Positions 35,121-44,326 of a stretch of DNA of 64,000 nucleotides are shown here, one piece after another (position 1 is the stretch's first letter; each line of letters begins with the position of its first letter). The position numbers and the translations under genes were made by a program. Source of the stretch: Paraburkholderia sp. (GTDB taxonomy: Bacteria > Pseudomonadota > Gammaproteobacteria > Burkholderiales > Burkholderiaceae); NCBI GenBank assembly GCA_004322045.1, contig SCRN01000001.1, positions 185,092-249,091 on the forward strand, given 5' to 3'. Below the pieces are notes generated by a model. It was not told the DNA's origin. It made no database searches and worked only from the letters and a program-made list of their open reading frames with translations.

Positions 35121-36162
35121 ACGCTTGACGTTGCTCTCGTCGGAAACACGCGTGTTTCGACGCCTTCTAATGGCCGGCATGGCATTGACAATGGCAGCCT
35201 GTTTGCCTGCCGCCCAAGCAATGGCTGCCGAGCCGTTTCTGCTTGGCTATCAGCGACCGGACGGTGCGATCACGGTCCTTCTGCATGGGGACGTAGTGGA
35301 TCCCTATTTCGCAGCGAAAGCTTTGATCAGTGCCGACGACGCGCACACCAACGTTAGAAGCGCCGCCGTCAAATGGATCGAGTGGTTGATGCCTCGGCAA
35401 AAAGCAGGGGGAAACTTTGATCGTTTCTGCGATCGAAACGGCAGCATCGTGGCGTGCGCTCAAGCCGACGCCGATGATTCCGCGATCGCGCTATGGATCG
35501 AACTGCTGGTCCGCTACACGCCAAATACGAAGATGTCGCCGAAATGGCAGTCGAGCATGGACAGCTCGATTCGATATCTGGACGGTCTCTATGATGCGCA
35601 TAGAGGCGTTTATCAAATATCGCCGACCTTGCCGGTAGCATTGCTGATGGATAACGTCGAAGTCTACGAAGCGATGCAAGCGTTGACCGCCTACTACACC
35701 CGCAACGGCAACGCTGGCGCTGCGGGCAAGTGGCGATCACGCTCACAAAATCTCTCGGAGAATATCAAAAAGGTGTTTTGGGCTTCGGGAAGATACGAAC
35801 CGAGTACCCAGCATCTGGCCGATCACTCTTTTTATCCCACGGAAGTCGCGCAGGTGTTTCCGATATTGTCCGACATCGGCATCCCGGGGCAGTCCAGCGC
35901 CACCTTCTACGCGAAGTGGATGAAGCGCAATTGCCAGGCGTGGCTCGAATTACCCAAGCACGATTATCCGTGGGGATTGGTGGCTCTAGCTTCGCAAAAG
36001 TTCGGCGATAAATCTGCCATTTCCTGTTGGCATGCACACGCCGCTCCATTCCGGCACGGCGCGCACTGGAATGTACTCGAGGAATCGCTCTTCACGGCCT
36101 TCGAAGCGCAGTTGGCCGATCCTCTCGCACCGGCGCAGTGCTGCATGCCATTACCCTCGTGA
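35110..36162 (+). CDS. Secreted (alpha/alpha)-barrel glycoside-hydrolase-like protein
   Basis: 350 residues; its ATG lies inside the last codons of the protease gene (11-base overlap). N-terminal signal peptide to about 40 (AQAMAAEP). The rest is helical with regularly spaced aromatic helices and an acidic patch DADDSAIALW (120-129) where GH8-type and other six-hairpin glycosidases carry catalytic or substrate-binding acids; the HWNVLEESLF helix closes the fold. It probably trims or cuts the exopolysaccharide, as PgaB, PelA or BcsZ do. Family assignment is uncertain. Confidence 0.6.
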   Translation: MRHERLTLLSSETRVFRRLLMAGMALTMAACLPAAQAMAAEPFLLGYQRPDGAITVLLHGDVVDPYFAAKALISADDAHTNVRSAAVKWIEWLMPRQKAGGNFDRFCDRNGSIVACAQADADDSAIALWIELLVRYTPNTKMSPKWQSSMDSSIRYLDGLYDAHRGVYQISPTLPVALLMDNVEVYEAMQALTAYYTRNGNAGAAGKWRSRSQNLSENIKKVFWASGRYEPSTQHLADHSFYPTEVAQVFPILSDIGIPGQSSATFYAKWMKRNCQAWLELPKHDYPWGLVALASQKFGDKSAISCWHAHAAPFRHGAHWNVLEESLFTAFEAQLADPLAPAQCCMPLPS

Positions 36163-36326
36163 TTCCGCTTACCGGCCACGGCGCGACGCCATCACGCCGG
36201 CAAGCGAGCCTTTCTTCACCCAATGACGAAGCGTCTTGACTAACAACGCAATAATGCAATGCATCGGCTGAAGCCATAAAGGCGCTTTCGTATCGCACGC
36301 GACCGCTTGATAGATACGTCGAGGGA

Positions 36327-36363
36327 ACGCCAGGCAGGGCGGTTGCTTCATGCTGCCTGGCGT
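36327..36363. terminator. Hairpin between the polysaccharide cluster and wecB
   Basis: ACGCCAGGCAG (36327-36337) and CTGCCTGGCGT (36353-36363) with a 15-base loop, between two convergent transcription units; likely used from both sides. Confidence 0.6.
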
Positions 36364-36370
36364 CCCCCGA

Positions 36371-37585
36371 TCATGCCGACCGTAGGGCTTGCAGTCCCGA
36401 TGCGATCGCGTTGTGCAACAGCACCGGCTGCGGTGCAACAGGGGACATCGCGGGAATCTCGGCGGGGATAGTCATCATCGCCTCGACGATCCTTTCACTG
36501 GCGTGACCGTCGCCGTACGGATTGTTGGCATGCGCCATAGCGACGTACTCGCTGCTGTCGTCGAGCAGCCGACCGACCTCCGATACGATGCGTTCGGTCT
36601 GCGTGCCGACGAGCCGCGCCGTGCCGGCGCGAACGGCCTCCGGCCGCTCCGTCGTCTCACGCGTGACGAGCACCGGCTTGCCGAGTGCAGGCGCCTCTTC
36701 CTGGATACCGCCCGAATCCGTGATGATCAAATACGCTTTGGACATCAGGTAGACAAACGGCAAGTAGTCTTGAGGCTCGATCAAATGCACGTTAGGCACA
36801 TCGCTCAGCATGGCGTTGACGGGCGCTCGCACGTTCGGGTTCAAATGAACCGGATAGACCAATTGCACATCATCGTACTTGAGCGTGATCCGCCGCAGGG
36901 CTTCGCAAAAGTGTTTGAACGGTTCGCCGAAGCTTTCGCGTCGGTGCCCGGTGACGAGAATCAGACGGCGCGAAGGGTCGAGAAACCGGTAGCGCGCAGC
37001 GATCGAATCGCTTAACTGCTCGTCGGCATCGAGTTTGCGTTTGACGTGGACCAATGCGTCGATCACCGTATTGCCCGTCAGCACGACGTGGGCGGCGGGC
37101 GCACCTTCGCTGAAGAGATTGTGCTTGGCCTGTTCGGTGGGCGCGAAGAGCCACGAAGAAACGGCGTCGGTGACGCGCCGGTTGAGCTCTTCCGGCCAAG
37201 GAGACCAAACATTGCCGGTGCGCAGTCCCGCCTCCACATGCCCGACAGGGATGTATCGATAAAACGCTCCCAGGCTCGCGGCGAGCGTCGTGGTCGTGTC
37301 GCCGTGAACGAGTACCGCGTCCGGCTGCCACTTGTCGTACACCGCCCCTATTGATTGCAAGATTCCGGAGGTCAAGTCGCCGAGCGTTTGGCCTTCGCGC
37401 ATCAAATCAAGATCGAAGTCCGGAACGATCTCGAACAAGTCCAATACCTGATCGAGCATTTGGCGATGTTGTGCGGTTACGCACACCTTGGCGTCGATGC
37501 CTTCCTCATCGGCGAGCGCTTTGACGAGCGGCGCCATCTTGATAGCTTCGGGCCGTGTACCGAATACCGTTAAGATCTTCTTCAT
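36371..37585 (-). CDS. wecB: UDP-N-acetylglucosamine 2-epimerase, non-hydrolysing
   Basis: 404 residues. It interconverts UDP-GlcNAc and UDP-ManNAc in the cytoplasm for capsule, lipopolysaccharide or exopolysaccharide precursors. Typical motifs: [14 protein letters not shown] at 8-21, [17 protein letters not shown] near 93, [11 protein letters not shown] near 114, [13 protein letters not shown] near 215 and [16 protein letters not shown] near 290. ATG 37585 has GGGGA upstream. The last 25 residues are an extension beyond the usual length of about 375. Beside the glycosyltransferase cluster it could supply a ManNAc-containing building block. Confidence 0.93.
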   Translation of the reverse strand: MKKILTVFGTRPEAIKMAPLVKALADEEGIDAKVCVTAQHRQMLDQVLDLFEIVPDFDLDLMREGQTLGDLTSGILQSIGAVYDKWQPDAVLVHGDTTTTLAASLGAFYRYIPVGHVEAGLRTGNVWSPWPEELNRRVTDAVSSWLFAPTEQAKHNLFSEGAPAAHVVLTGNTVIDALVHVKRKLDADEQLSDSIAARYRFLDPSRRLILVTGHRRESFGEPFKHFCEALRRITLKYDDVQLVYPVHLNPNVRAPVNAMLSDVPNVHLIEPQDYLPFVYLMSKAYLIITDSGGIQEEAPALGKPVLVTRETTERPEAVRAGTARLVGTQTERIVSEVGRLLDDSSEYVAMAHANNPYGDGHASERIVEAMMTIPAEIPAMSPVAPQPVLLHNAIASGLQALRSA

Positions 37586-38234
37586 TATTTCCCCGCTGAC
37601 TGGGCCAACGCCCACAAAACAAGAACGTGCCGGTACAGCGCGCGCACCCTCGCGCACACTTGAAATTAAATGCTTTCAAAACGCATGCCCACGTTACAGG
37701 ACTGCCCTTTACGGCGTCTGTGGGCCTTCGCTCACCGCGGTCGGCCCGGCCACAGCGACGAGCGCGAAGCAGGTCGATAGCGCAAAGACGAGAATCTCGG
37801 ACAGGCATAGCGAGCTCCCTCTTCTGCACCCGTTCGCCGGCTCAGCGGCAACGGTTATTTGGACGCGCCGCCCCCGGCGGGATATTCGAGGAAATATCTC
37901 GATAGGCGCGTCTCAAGTTTGAAAAGCACGAGGCGGACGGGCCGATGGAGGTTCGAGCGCCGTACGTTGCCCTGCGTTATCAGCATGCACGCTTGAGCGC
38001 GCTTGCGCGCTATCAATTCACCTAAATATGTCTGAATCCGCACAATGATTTAGCCTGCGCAGTGATAGAGCAGTTGATATGTTGATAATTTCTTAGTTGG
38101 AATAGCGGGTAGAAATGCCGCTATTAAAACACTGCCTCCGCGCTGCCAGCCATTACGCTGCTTCGCGGTGCCCGAATTCGACAATTCATCAGACAGCGAA
38201 ACATCTCTGCGGCCACGTTGCTAGCATCGTCGGC
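37586..38234. other. Gene-free stretch between wecB and the MFS exporter
   Basis: About 650 bases. No ORF with a ribosome site or family resemblance. 38030-38110 is AT-rich and may hold the promoter of the exporter; a short hairpin (GAGCGCGCTTGCGCGCT) lies near 37995. Confidence 0.4.
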
Positions 38235-39677
38235 ATGAACGCTCGTCACCCCGCCCCGATCGTCAGCCCCACCGTCGCACGCGTGCTCGCGACCGTCAGC
38301 GTGGCATTCGTCGTCACCCAGCTCGACGTGACGATCGTCAACATCGCATTGCCGAGCATCGGCTCGCAATTGCACGCACCGGTCTCGACGCTGCAGTGGA
38401 TCGTCGATGCTTACACCCTCGCGTTTGCCGTGCTCATGCTATCGGCGGGCGTACTGGGCGATCGGTTCGGTGCTCGGCGCATGTTCGCCTTGGGCCTGCT
38501 GCTGTTCGCGGTATCGTCTCTCGCCTGCGGCCTCGCGCCGAATCCCGCCTCGCTGGTCGCGGCGCGAGCGGCGCAGGGCGTGAGCGCGGCGGCGATGTTG
38601 CCCAACTCGCTCGCGCTACTCAATCGTGTCTGCAGTCACGATCCGCACCTTCGTGCGAGAGCGGTCGGGCTATGGACCGCGTCGGGCGCGATCTCGATCG
38701 CAGCCGGCCCGGTGCTCGGCGGCATCCTCATTGCGGCGTGGGGGTGGCGAGGCATTTTTCTCGTCAACGTTCCGCTTTGCCTCGCTGGCCTCGCAGCTGC
38801 ATTTGCATGGATACCGCGCGAGGAACACACGAGCAAGAACGCGCAACACGCGCATCGGCCGGCGGACATCGACCTGCCCGGACAGTGCATCGCCATCGTT
38901 GCGCTGACCGCGTTCACGGGAGCCGTCATCGAAATGCGCTCGCTCGGCGCCGGCCATCCGCTCATCGTCTTGGCACTGGCCGCGTCGATGCTGGCGGCCC
39001 TCGCGTTCGTCGTCGTCGAAGCCAAAAGCCGCGCGCCGATGGTGCCGCTGACATTGCTGCGCGATGCAACCTTCAGCGCCGCCGTTCTCTTCGGCGTTTG
39101 CGTAAATATGGCGTACTACGGCGCTATCTTCGTCATCAGCCTGTATCTGCAGCGCGTGCATGGCGACACACCGTTACAGGCTGGTCTCGCGTTTTTGCCG
39201 CTAACGGGGGGATTTCTCGTATCGAACGTCGCAAGCGGCTGGGTCGTCGCCCGCTGGGGGCCGCGCCGGCCCATGATCATCGGCGCCGCCGTGGGCTCGC
39301 TCGGTTACGCACTGCTGCACCTGACACAGGCCGATACGCCCGCCGTTGCATTGCTTGCGCCGTTTCTGCTCATTCCTGCCGGGATGGGGCTGGCCGTGCC
39401 CGCGATGACCACCGCGGTGCTCGCGTCGGTGGACCGCAACCGTGCCGGCACCGCATCTGCTCTGCTGAACACGGCGCGACAGGCCGGTGGTGCCGTGGGC
39501 GTCGCCGCGTTCGGTGCGCTTGCCAATGCCGGCGCTGCCTCGTCGGCCGTCGCGGGTCTGCAGACCTGCGCGGCAATCGCCTCAGGCCTCTTGCTGGCCG
39601 CCATGGCATTGGCCACACGGGTCCACCCGTCGTCTCATGCCCGGCAAAGCGCAGAGAGCGAAACCGCAGCGCGCTGA
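38235..39677 (+). CDS. MFS multidrug exporter, DHA2 family
   Basis: 480 residues with about 14 membrane segments, the number expected for DHA2 drug:proton antiporters (EmrB/QacA type). The family motif C-like stretch is around 130-175 (LWTASGAISIAAGPVLGGIL) and the LDVTIVNIALPSIG motif near residue 31 marks the first helix. A loop of about 25 polar residues follows helix 6. The start ATG 38235 is chosen from the alignment; it has no good ribosome site, and an in-frame start 120 bases upstream would add a non-hydrophobic tail. No adjacent regulator is apparent. Confidence 0.85.
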   Translation: MNARHPAPIVSPTVARVLATVSVAFVVTQLDVTIVNIALPSIGSQLHAPVSTLQWIVDAYTLAFAVLMLSAGVLGDRFGARRMFALGLLLFAVSSLACGLAPNPASLVAARAAQGVSAAAMLPNSLALLNRVCSHDPHLRARAVGLWTASGAISIAAGPVLGGILIAAWGWRGIFLVNVPLCLAGLAAAFAWIPREEHTSKNAQHAHRPADIDLPGQCIAIVALTAFTGAVIEMRSLGAGHPLIVLALAASMLAALAFVVVEAKSRAPMVPLTLLRDATFSAAVLFGVCVNMAYYGAIFVISLYLQRVHGDTPLQAGLAFLPLTGGFLVSNVASGWVVARWGPRRPMIIGAAVGSLGYALLHLTQADTPAVALLAPFLLIPAGMGLAVPAMTTAVLASVDRNRAGTASALLNTARQAGGAVGVAAFGALANAGAASSAVAGLQTCAAIASGLLLAAMALATRVHPSSHARQSAESETAAR

Positions 39678-39723
39678 GATGAAATCTCAAGCAAACTCCG
39701 TGCGCGCCGTGGCACAAATGCGG

Positions 39724-40152
39724 CTAGAGCAATGGGCGTCGCGGCGCACGAGCAGCGTCGATGCTCGCGCCGCCCGCGCCGGTGACGAAGAGCAGCAGAA
39801 AGCCACCCGCCAATCCGACGTTTTTCCAAAAGTGAATGACCATGTCGTGCTGGAGCGCCGCATCAGTCACGTTCCAAAAGTCATGACCCAGCACCGCCGT
39901 GGCAAGGGTATAGACGGCCATGACGAGCCCGAGCGGACGAATCAAGAAGCCGACGACGAGCCAGATCCCGCCGAGCACCTCAACCGCCGTGGCGATAGGG
40001 GCGGCAATCTGCACGAACGGCACCCCCTTCGTATGCAAGTAGGCCACGAAGGCGCCGTAGCCGAGAACCTTCATTACGCCGGACCATAAAAACAGCACCG
40101 ACAACGCCAGACGTGCAATGAGAATGAATACCGAATCGACGGCTCGCGTCAT
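39724..40152 (-). CDS. DoxX-family membrane protein
   Basis: 142 residues, four membrane helices, with the DoxX pattern RLALSVLFLWSGVMKVLGYG at 13-32 and the G-GG-L-G motif of the second helix (AVEVLGGIWLVVGFLIRPLG). ATG 40152 has a strong GGAGGACAGG. DoxX/DoxD-like proteins are linked to redox balance and quinone or thiosulfate chemistry, but the function of this subgroup is not known. Confidence 0.85.
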   Translation of the reverse strand: MTRAVDSVFILIARLALSVLFLWSGVMKVLGYGAFVAYLHTKGVPFVQIAAPIATAVEVLGGIWLVVGFLIRPLGLVMAVYTLATAVLGHDFWNVTDAALQHDMVIHFWKNVGLAGGFLLLFVTGAGGASIDAARAPRRPLL

Positions 40153-40295
40153 GAATCCTGTCCTCCAAGTCCGCAAAAAGGAATCGCGCGCCTCGCGGGC
40201 GCGCGGACGGTGAAGGTCAGGATATGCGGTGCGGGCGGGTTTTCCAAGCGCGCCGTACCCGACGCGCAAGTTCCCCCGTCAGGCGACGGGGCGGC

Positions 40296-41741
40296 TCACG
40301 GCGCCATCTGCTCGATGCCGTGCTGCCCGGAATCGGCGGCGCACGCAGGGACGTCCGCCGATGCGCGTGCCAGCCGCGGACTCGATCCTTCCTCACGCAG
40401 CCCTATCGAATTGAGCAACCGATACAGCGTAGCGCGCGAAATCCCAAGTTCGAGCGCGGCGTTGGAAAGGCTATAGGCATGGCGCGCGAGCGCCTCTCTC
40501 ACGGCCACGCGCTCGGCATCGCAACGAATTTCCGCCAAGGTGCGGCCGACTTTGATCTCTACGCCGGGCAAGCCCAGATCCGCAGCGGTGATGAAACGCC
40601 CCTCGGCCATCACGAGCGCTCGCCGCACGCAATTGATGAGCTCGCGCACGTTGCCCGGCCAGCCATAATGGTACATCGCCGCAATGGCATCGCTAGAGAA
40701 CCCGCGGATCTTACGCGCGCCATCGCCGCGATGCAGCTCGAGCGCGTACTGGGCGAGCAGCTTGATGTCTTCGCCGCGTTCGCGCAGCGGCGGTTCGTCC
40801 AGCCGCAGCACGCACAAACGATGATAAAGGTCCAAGCGGAAGCGCCCAGCTTGGATTGCGCTCACGAGATCGACGTGAGTGGCCGAAATGACCCGCACGT
40901 CCACCTTGATCGGGCCGGTTCCGCCCAGCCGCTCGACCGTGCCTTCCTGCAGGAAACGCAGTAGCACGGCTTGGCATTCCTGCGGCATATCGCCGATTTC
41001 ATCGAGAAACAGCGTGCCGCCCGCGGCGGCTTCGATACGGCCGATTTTTCGTTGCAGCGCGCCGGTAAACGCGCCGCGTTCGTGACCGAACAATTCCGAT
41101 TGCAACAACGAGGGCGGAATCGCCGCGCAGTTGATTGCAACGAACGGCTGCTTGGCGCGGGCGGAACGGTCGTGAATTGCACGCGCCGTCAGCTCTTTGC
41201 CCGTCCCGGATTCGCCCGCGATGAAAACCGGCGCTTCGTTGCGCGCGCATTTATCGACGCCGCGGTTCAACTGCAGCATCCGATCGGAATGGCCGATCAT
41301 CGCGCTGCTGATGGGCGCCGGCTCGGGATGCCCTTCGCAAGCGCGCAGCGCCCAGAGCCCGTCGGCATGGCCGATCAGGATCGTAAGCCTGGCGTCGTTG
41401 CACGGCAGCGTGACGAAATCGAAGCAATAGTCGAGGATGAATCGTCGAATCGCCTGGTCATCGGCCTGCCCGGGCTGTACCTCGGCAATCCACGCGACTT
41501 CGCTGTCCGAAACACACGACTGCAGCTCGGCCAGGTGCTGCGCGGTGCATGGCTGAGGCAATTGCACGAGACCGACGTGAATCGCGTCGCGCGCAACGGC
41601 CCGCTGCACTTGTTGCGGCGTCTGCGCGAGAACGATGTGCCACCCGGCTGCCATGAGCGCGTCAATGCACTCTGTGTCAGGCTCGAGCGAAACCAGTAGT
41701 ACGCTGCGCTCGCCAGGTATCGGATCATAAGCGGTGGTCAT
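40296..41741 (-). CDS. Sigma-54 activator with degenerate receiver domain (VpsR/BerB-like)
   Basis: 481 residues. An N-terminal receiver-like domain (1-120) lacks the usual acidic triad, as in VpsR-type proteins that respond to c-di-GMP. The AAA+ domain has Walker A GESGTGKE (175-182), the sigma-54 contact loop GAFTGA (223-228) and Walker [12 protein letters not shown] (241-251). A Fis-type helix-turn-helix lies at about 420-460 ([20 protein letters not shown]). Burkholderia BerB, of this type, drives exopolysaccharide genes with RpoN. This gene diverges from the Tad pilus operon, whose first gene has a sigma-54 promoter candidate, making that operon and perhaps the polysaccharide cluster likely targets. 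Confidence 0.88.
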   Translation of the reverse strand: MTTAYDPIPGERSVLLVSLEPDTECIDALMAAGWHIVLAQTPQQVQRAVARDAIHVGLVQLPQPCTAQHLAELQSCVSDSEVAWIAEVQPGQADDQAIRRFILDYCFDFVTLPCNDARLTILIGHADGLWALRACEGHPEPAPISSAMIGHSDRMLQLNRGVDKCARNEAPVFIAGESGTGKELTARAIHDRSARAKQPFVAINCAAIPPSLLQSELFGHERGAFTGALQRKIGRIEAAAGGTLFLDEIGDMPQECQAVLLRFLQEGTVERLGGTGPIKVDVRVISATHVDLVSAIQAGRFRLDLYHRLCVLRLDEPPLRERGEDIKLLAQYALELHRGDGARKIRGFSSDAIAAMYHYGWPGNVRELINCVRRALVMAEGRFITAADLGLPGVEIKVGRTLAEIRCDAERVAVREALARHAYSLSNAALELGISRATLYRLLNSIGLREEGSSPRLARASADVPACAADSGQHGIEQMAP

Positions 41742-42469
41742 GTACTACTCCCCGTGTCGAACGGCGACATTTGCTCCTAGGCACGATAACGCGTCCATTC
41801 GACATCCTCGTTGATCTCAATCATTGAGCCGGTGCGGCTTCGCATCGACCCAACGACCGGATCTCGCGTCGGCATGCCGTCTACCGCGGCATTGCCCGCT
41901 ATGGCGCCTTGATGCGCATTGCCCGTGAGGTCCGCCTGGCTGTGGCGAAACCGTCACGTCAATGTGCATCCCCCGTCTCGGAATCTCTCGTTTCAAGCGC
42001 CGCAGCGTGTCCGGCGGGGCTTTTTTTGCTTTCATGCAATGCAACATAGCTTCGGACCTTACGAAATACTATAGGAAAAAACGCCATCAGGCCGAATACC
42101 GAGTCGCAGTATTTTTTACCTTTTTCTGTTAGAAGCTGCACACAACCCCTTCGATAAGCCTTCCTTTCGCTTGAAGCGTGGCCCAGCGGGGCCTCGTCTC
42201 AGCGATGCGACAACTGCGGCGCGGGCCATTTCTGGCCACTAGCCTTTCAATTTGATTGCTATCGCGCAACGCCCATGGCCGCCAGCAGATACGTTGCCGC
42301 ACCGCAGCAATGCTGCGAAATCATGCGAACGCTCGTTCGTTACCTGCCTAATTCCCGGTCAATCGTCTGCTTGAACGTTTCAGAAACGAAACATCGCTTA
42401 TTGCCTGCCGGGACAAACAGCCGGTCCGCCTTTTACCGCCGCCTTGTCACACAAGGGTTTCAAGCGAGA
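41742..42469. other. Long upstream region of the Tad pilus operon
   Basis: About 730 bases with no supported gene. AT-richer around 42040-42150. It lies between the sigma-54 activator and its likely target promoter and would be the natural place for enhancer sites; I could not pick one out with confidence. Confidence 0.4.
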
Positions 42470-42484
42470 TGGCATACCCATTGC
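42470..42484 (+). promoter_or_regulatory. Sigma-54 promoter candidate for the flp-tad operon
   Basis: TGGCATACCCATTGC has GG and GC exactly ten bases apart, as the -24/-12 pattern requires, and matches TGGCA and TTGC in full. Transcription would start near 42495, leaving a 250-base leader before the first pilin gene. Confidence 0.6.
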
Positions 42485-42746
42485 CTTATCCGGTTCGCAA
42501 ACGAATTCGCCGCAAGCCCGGACCGTTCGATGGGCAGCGGCAGCGAAGTTCGGTGAGCGTGCGCAATACCGTATGCGCACATTCGCCGGAGCAGCGATGG
42601 GGCTCCTGCCGCGCCATGTCGGCGATGCGGACGTGTGAGCGGCCTGCCCCGTTCGAGTGGTCGTTCGTTAGGACGACTAAGCACGCCGCGGTTTCTGAAG
42701 AGCCGTGGTTTTTTGGTTGATTTCAACCTCTCCATCGGGGGCAAAC

Positions 42747-42923
42747 ATGAGCAAGCTTCAACATTTCCTGCGTCAAGAAGACGGTGCGGCTGCGATCGAA
42801 TACGGTCTGCTGGCAGGTCTCATTGCGGTGGCCATCATCCTCACGGTCCAGGCGGTCGGCGCTAGTCTGAACGGCATCTTCACCGCCGTCAGCGGTGCGC
42901 TCAACACCGCAGCGGCAGGCTAA
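42747..42923 (+). CDS. flp: Flp-type pilin 1
   Basis: 58 residues. Prepilin of the Flp/Tad type IVb family: short positively charged leader (MSKLQHFLRQEDG), cleavage after G13, then AAAIEYGLLAGLIAVAIILT, with E/Y at positions 5 and 6 of the mature protein, the Flp hallmark. It assembles into the Tad pilus. GGGGG lies just upstream of the ATG. First gene of the operon. Confidence 0.93.
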   Translation: MSKLQHFLRQEDGAAAIEYGLLAGLIAVAIILTVQAVGASLNGIFTAVSGALNTAAAG

Positions 42924-42989
42924 TCGCGGACCGGCGGCCTCGAGCGCATCGCCGCGCTCGAGAGCCGTGCATGCTCTACGGGGGACACC

Positions 42990-43160
42990 ATGAGCAAGCT
43001 TCAAAGCTTCCTACGCCAAGAAGAAGGGGCCTCGGCGATCGAATACGCGCTGCTGGCTGGCCTGATCGCGATGGTCATAGTTCTGACAGTCACAACGGTC
43101 GGTCTAAGCGTAAATGGCCTATTTGCCGCTGTCGGCGCTGGCTTGGCCGTTGCCCCCTAA
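42990..43160 (+). CDS. flp2: Flp-type pilin 2
   Basis: 56 residues, ATG at 42990 behind GGGGAC. Leader MSKLQSFLRQEEG, then ASAIEYALLAGLIAMVIVLT. It is about 60 percent identical to pilin 1 and clearly a tandem duplicate. The mature C-terminus differs (FAAVGAGLAVAP). It may be a minor or alternative subunit of the same pilus. Confidence 0.9.
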   Translation: MSKLQSFLRQEEGASAIEYALLAGLIAMVIVLTVTTVGLSVNGLFAAVGAGLAVAP

Positions 43161-43303
43161 AGCTGAACACAGCAAATGCGCGAGCGCTTCGCTACACACG
43201 CTACCGCTATGCCGTCGCACACCGCGACGAGCGGAGCCGCGGTGGTGAACGACACGCGGCGAAGCGCTCCACTCGAATTCGACTACGACGAACGGAGAAT
43301 GCG

Positions 43304-43837
43304 ATGAACACAGTGCTCTTTCCGACCGGTCCGTGCGTTCTGACGCTCGTCGTTATCGCCATGGCGTTCGACTTGCACGCACGCCGTATCCCGAATTGGT
43401 TAGTAGTGATCGCCTTGATTGCGGCGCTTCCCATCCAGATCGTTGCCAATGGCCTGCCGAACGGCCCGATCTGGTGGATTGCCGGCGCGTTGACTGGCGG
43501 CCTGCTGCTCATGCCCGGGTATTTGATTCGCATGCTCGGCGCAGGCGACGTCAAGCTGATGGCAGCCGTCGGTGCTTTGCTCGGACCGAGCACGGCTCTC
43601 GAGGCCGTGCTCGTCACGATGGCGATTGGCGGTGTGCTCGCGTTCGTCGCGCTGATGCGAAAACGCAGGTTGCGTAGGGGTGTGGCAGGCGCAATGTCGA
43701 TGCTGATCACGATGTCGGCCGACAGCGCCACGGCTCATACCGAGCACGAGCACGACGCCGCGCGCGGCATCGGTTCGCTTCCTTATGGCGTCGCCATCGC
43801 GGTCGGGTCGGTCGTCACGCTGATGTTGAACGTGTAG
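43304..43837 (+). CDS. cpaA: Prepilin peptidase CpaA/TadV
   Basis: 177 residues. Aspartic protease of the inner membrane that cleaves the Flp leader. The two catalytic Asp regions are AFDLHARRIPN (about 22-32) and GAGDVKLMAAVGALLG (about 79-94), typical of the short type without a methyltransferase domain. Four or five membrane helices. The segment 118-150, rich in Met, Ser and His, is an unusual cytoplasmic loop. ATG 43304 has GGAG nine bases upstream. Confidence 0.92.
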   Translation: MNTVLFPTGPCVLTLVVIAMAFDLHARRIPNWLVVIALIAALPIQIVANGLPNGPIWWIAGALTGGLLLMPGYLIRMLGAGDVKLMAAVGALLGPSTALEAVLVTMAIGGVLAFVALMRKRRLRRGVAGAMSMLITMSADSATAHTEHEHDAARGIGSLPYGVAIAVGSVVTLMLNV

Positions 43838-44326
43838 GCGAACCGAGCCGACGAGAAGGATGGATTCAAATTGGACTAGCAGGGGGCCGGGAGGGTCGAT
43901 CAACGCCGAATCGAGTGCGACGCACCGGTTACGAAGCCGCGACGACAGAAACAACGAGAAGCCGCATGCGGGTGATCAAGGCGGACATTGACGGACAGCG
44001 GGCATGCACACGCAGATGCGCCGCCCAGCTCGTCCAATGCGTCGCTCGCCGAAAAGGGCGGGCTTAGTCGGGGGAAATGCAATGAGCAACAGCGCTAAAC
44101 GTACCGCACAAGAGGCGGTCACGCCAAACCACGCTGCAATCGGCTCGCGTGCGAGTCGTAAGCATCGGCAACGAAGGCCGCGCCCTCGTTGCATCCCTCC
44201 CCCGAGCTTTGATGCTTGAAACGACGCGGCGATGCCGCATTCGAAACGATTGATACAGGCCGCCTCGACGCGCACCCAGCTCCTTCTCAGCCGGAAGCGC
44301 CAAGAAGCAACCGATAGGTGAACGAG
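43838..44326. other. Gap inside the Tad operon
   Basis: About 490 bases between cpaA and cpaB where no convincing gene is seen. A 45-codon ORF from ATG 44082 (GGGGGAAAT upstream) encodes a very basic, repetitive peptide and is weakly supported. The region could be a decayed gene or a regulatory leader. Confidence 0.4.

Noticed and set aside
44082..44219. 45-codon ORF in the Tad gap as a real gene
   Set aside because: It has a fair ribosome site but a repetitive, very basic sequence without hydrophobic core or family pattern; mentioned only as part of the gap.
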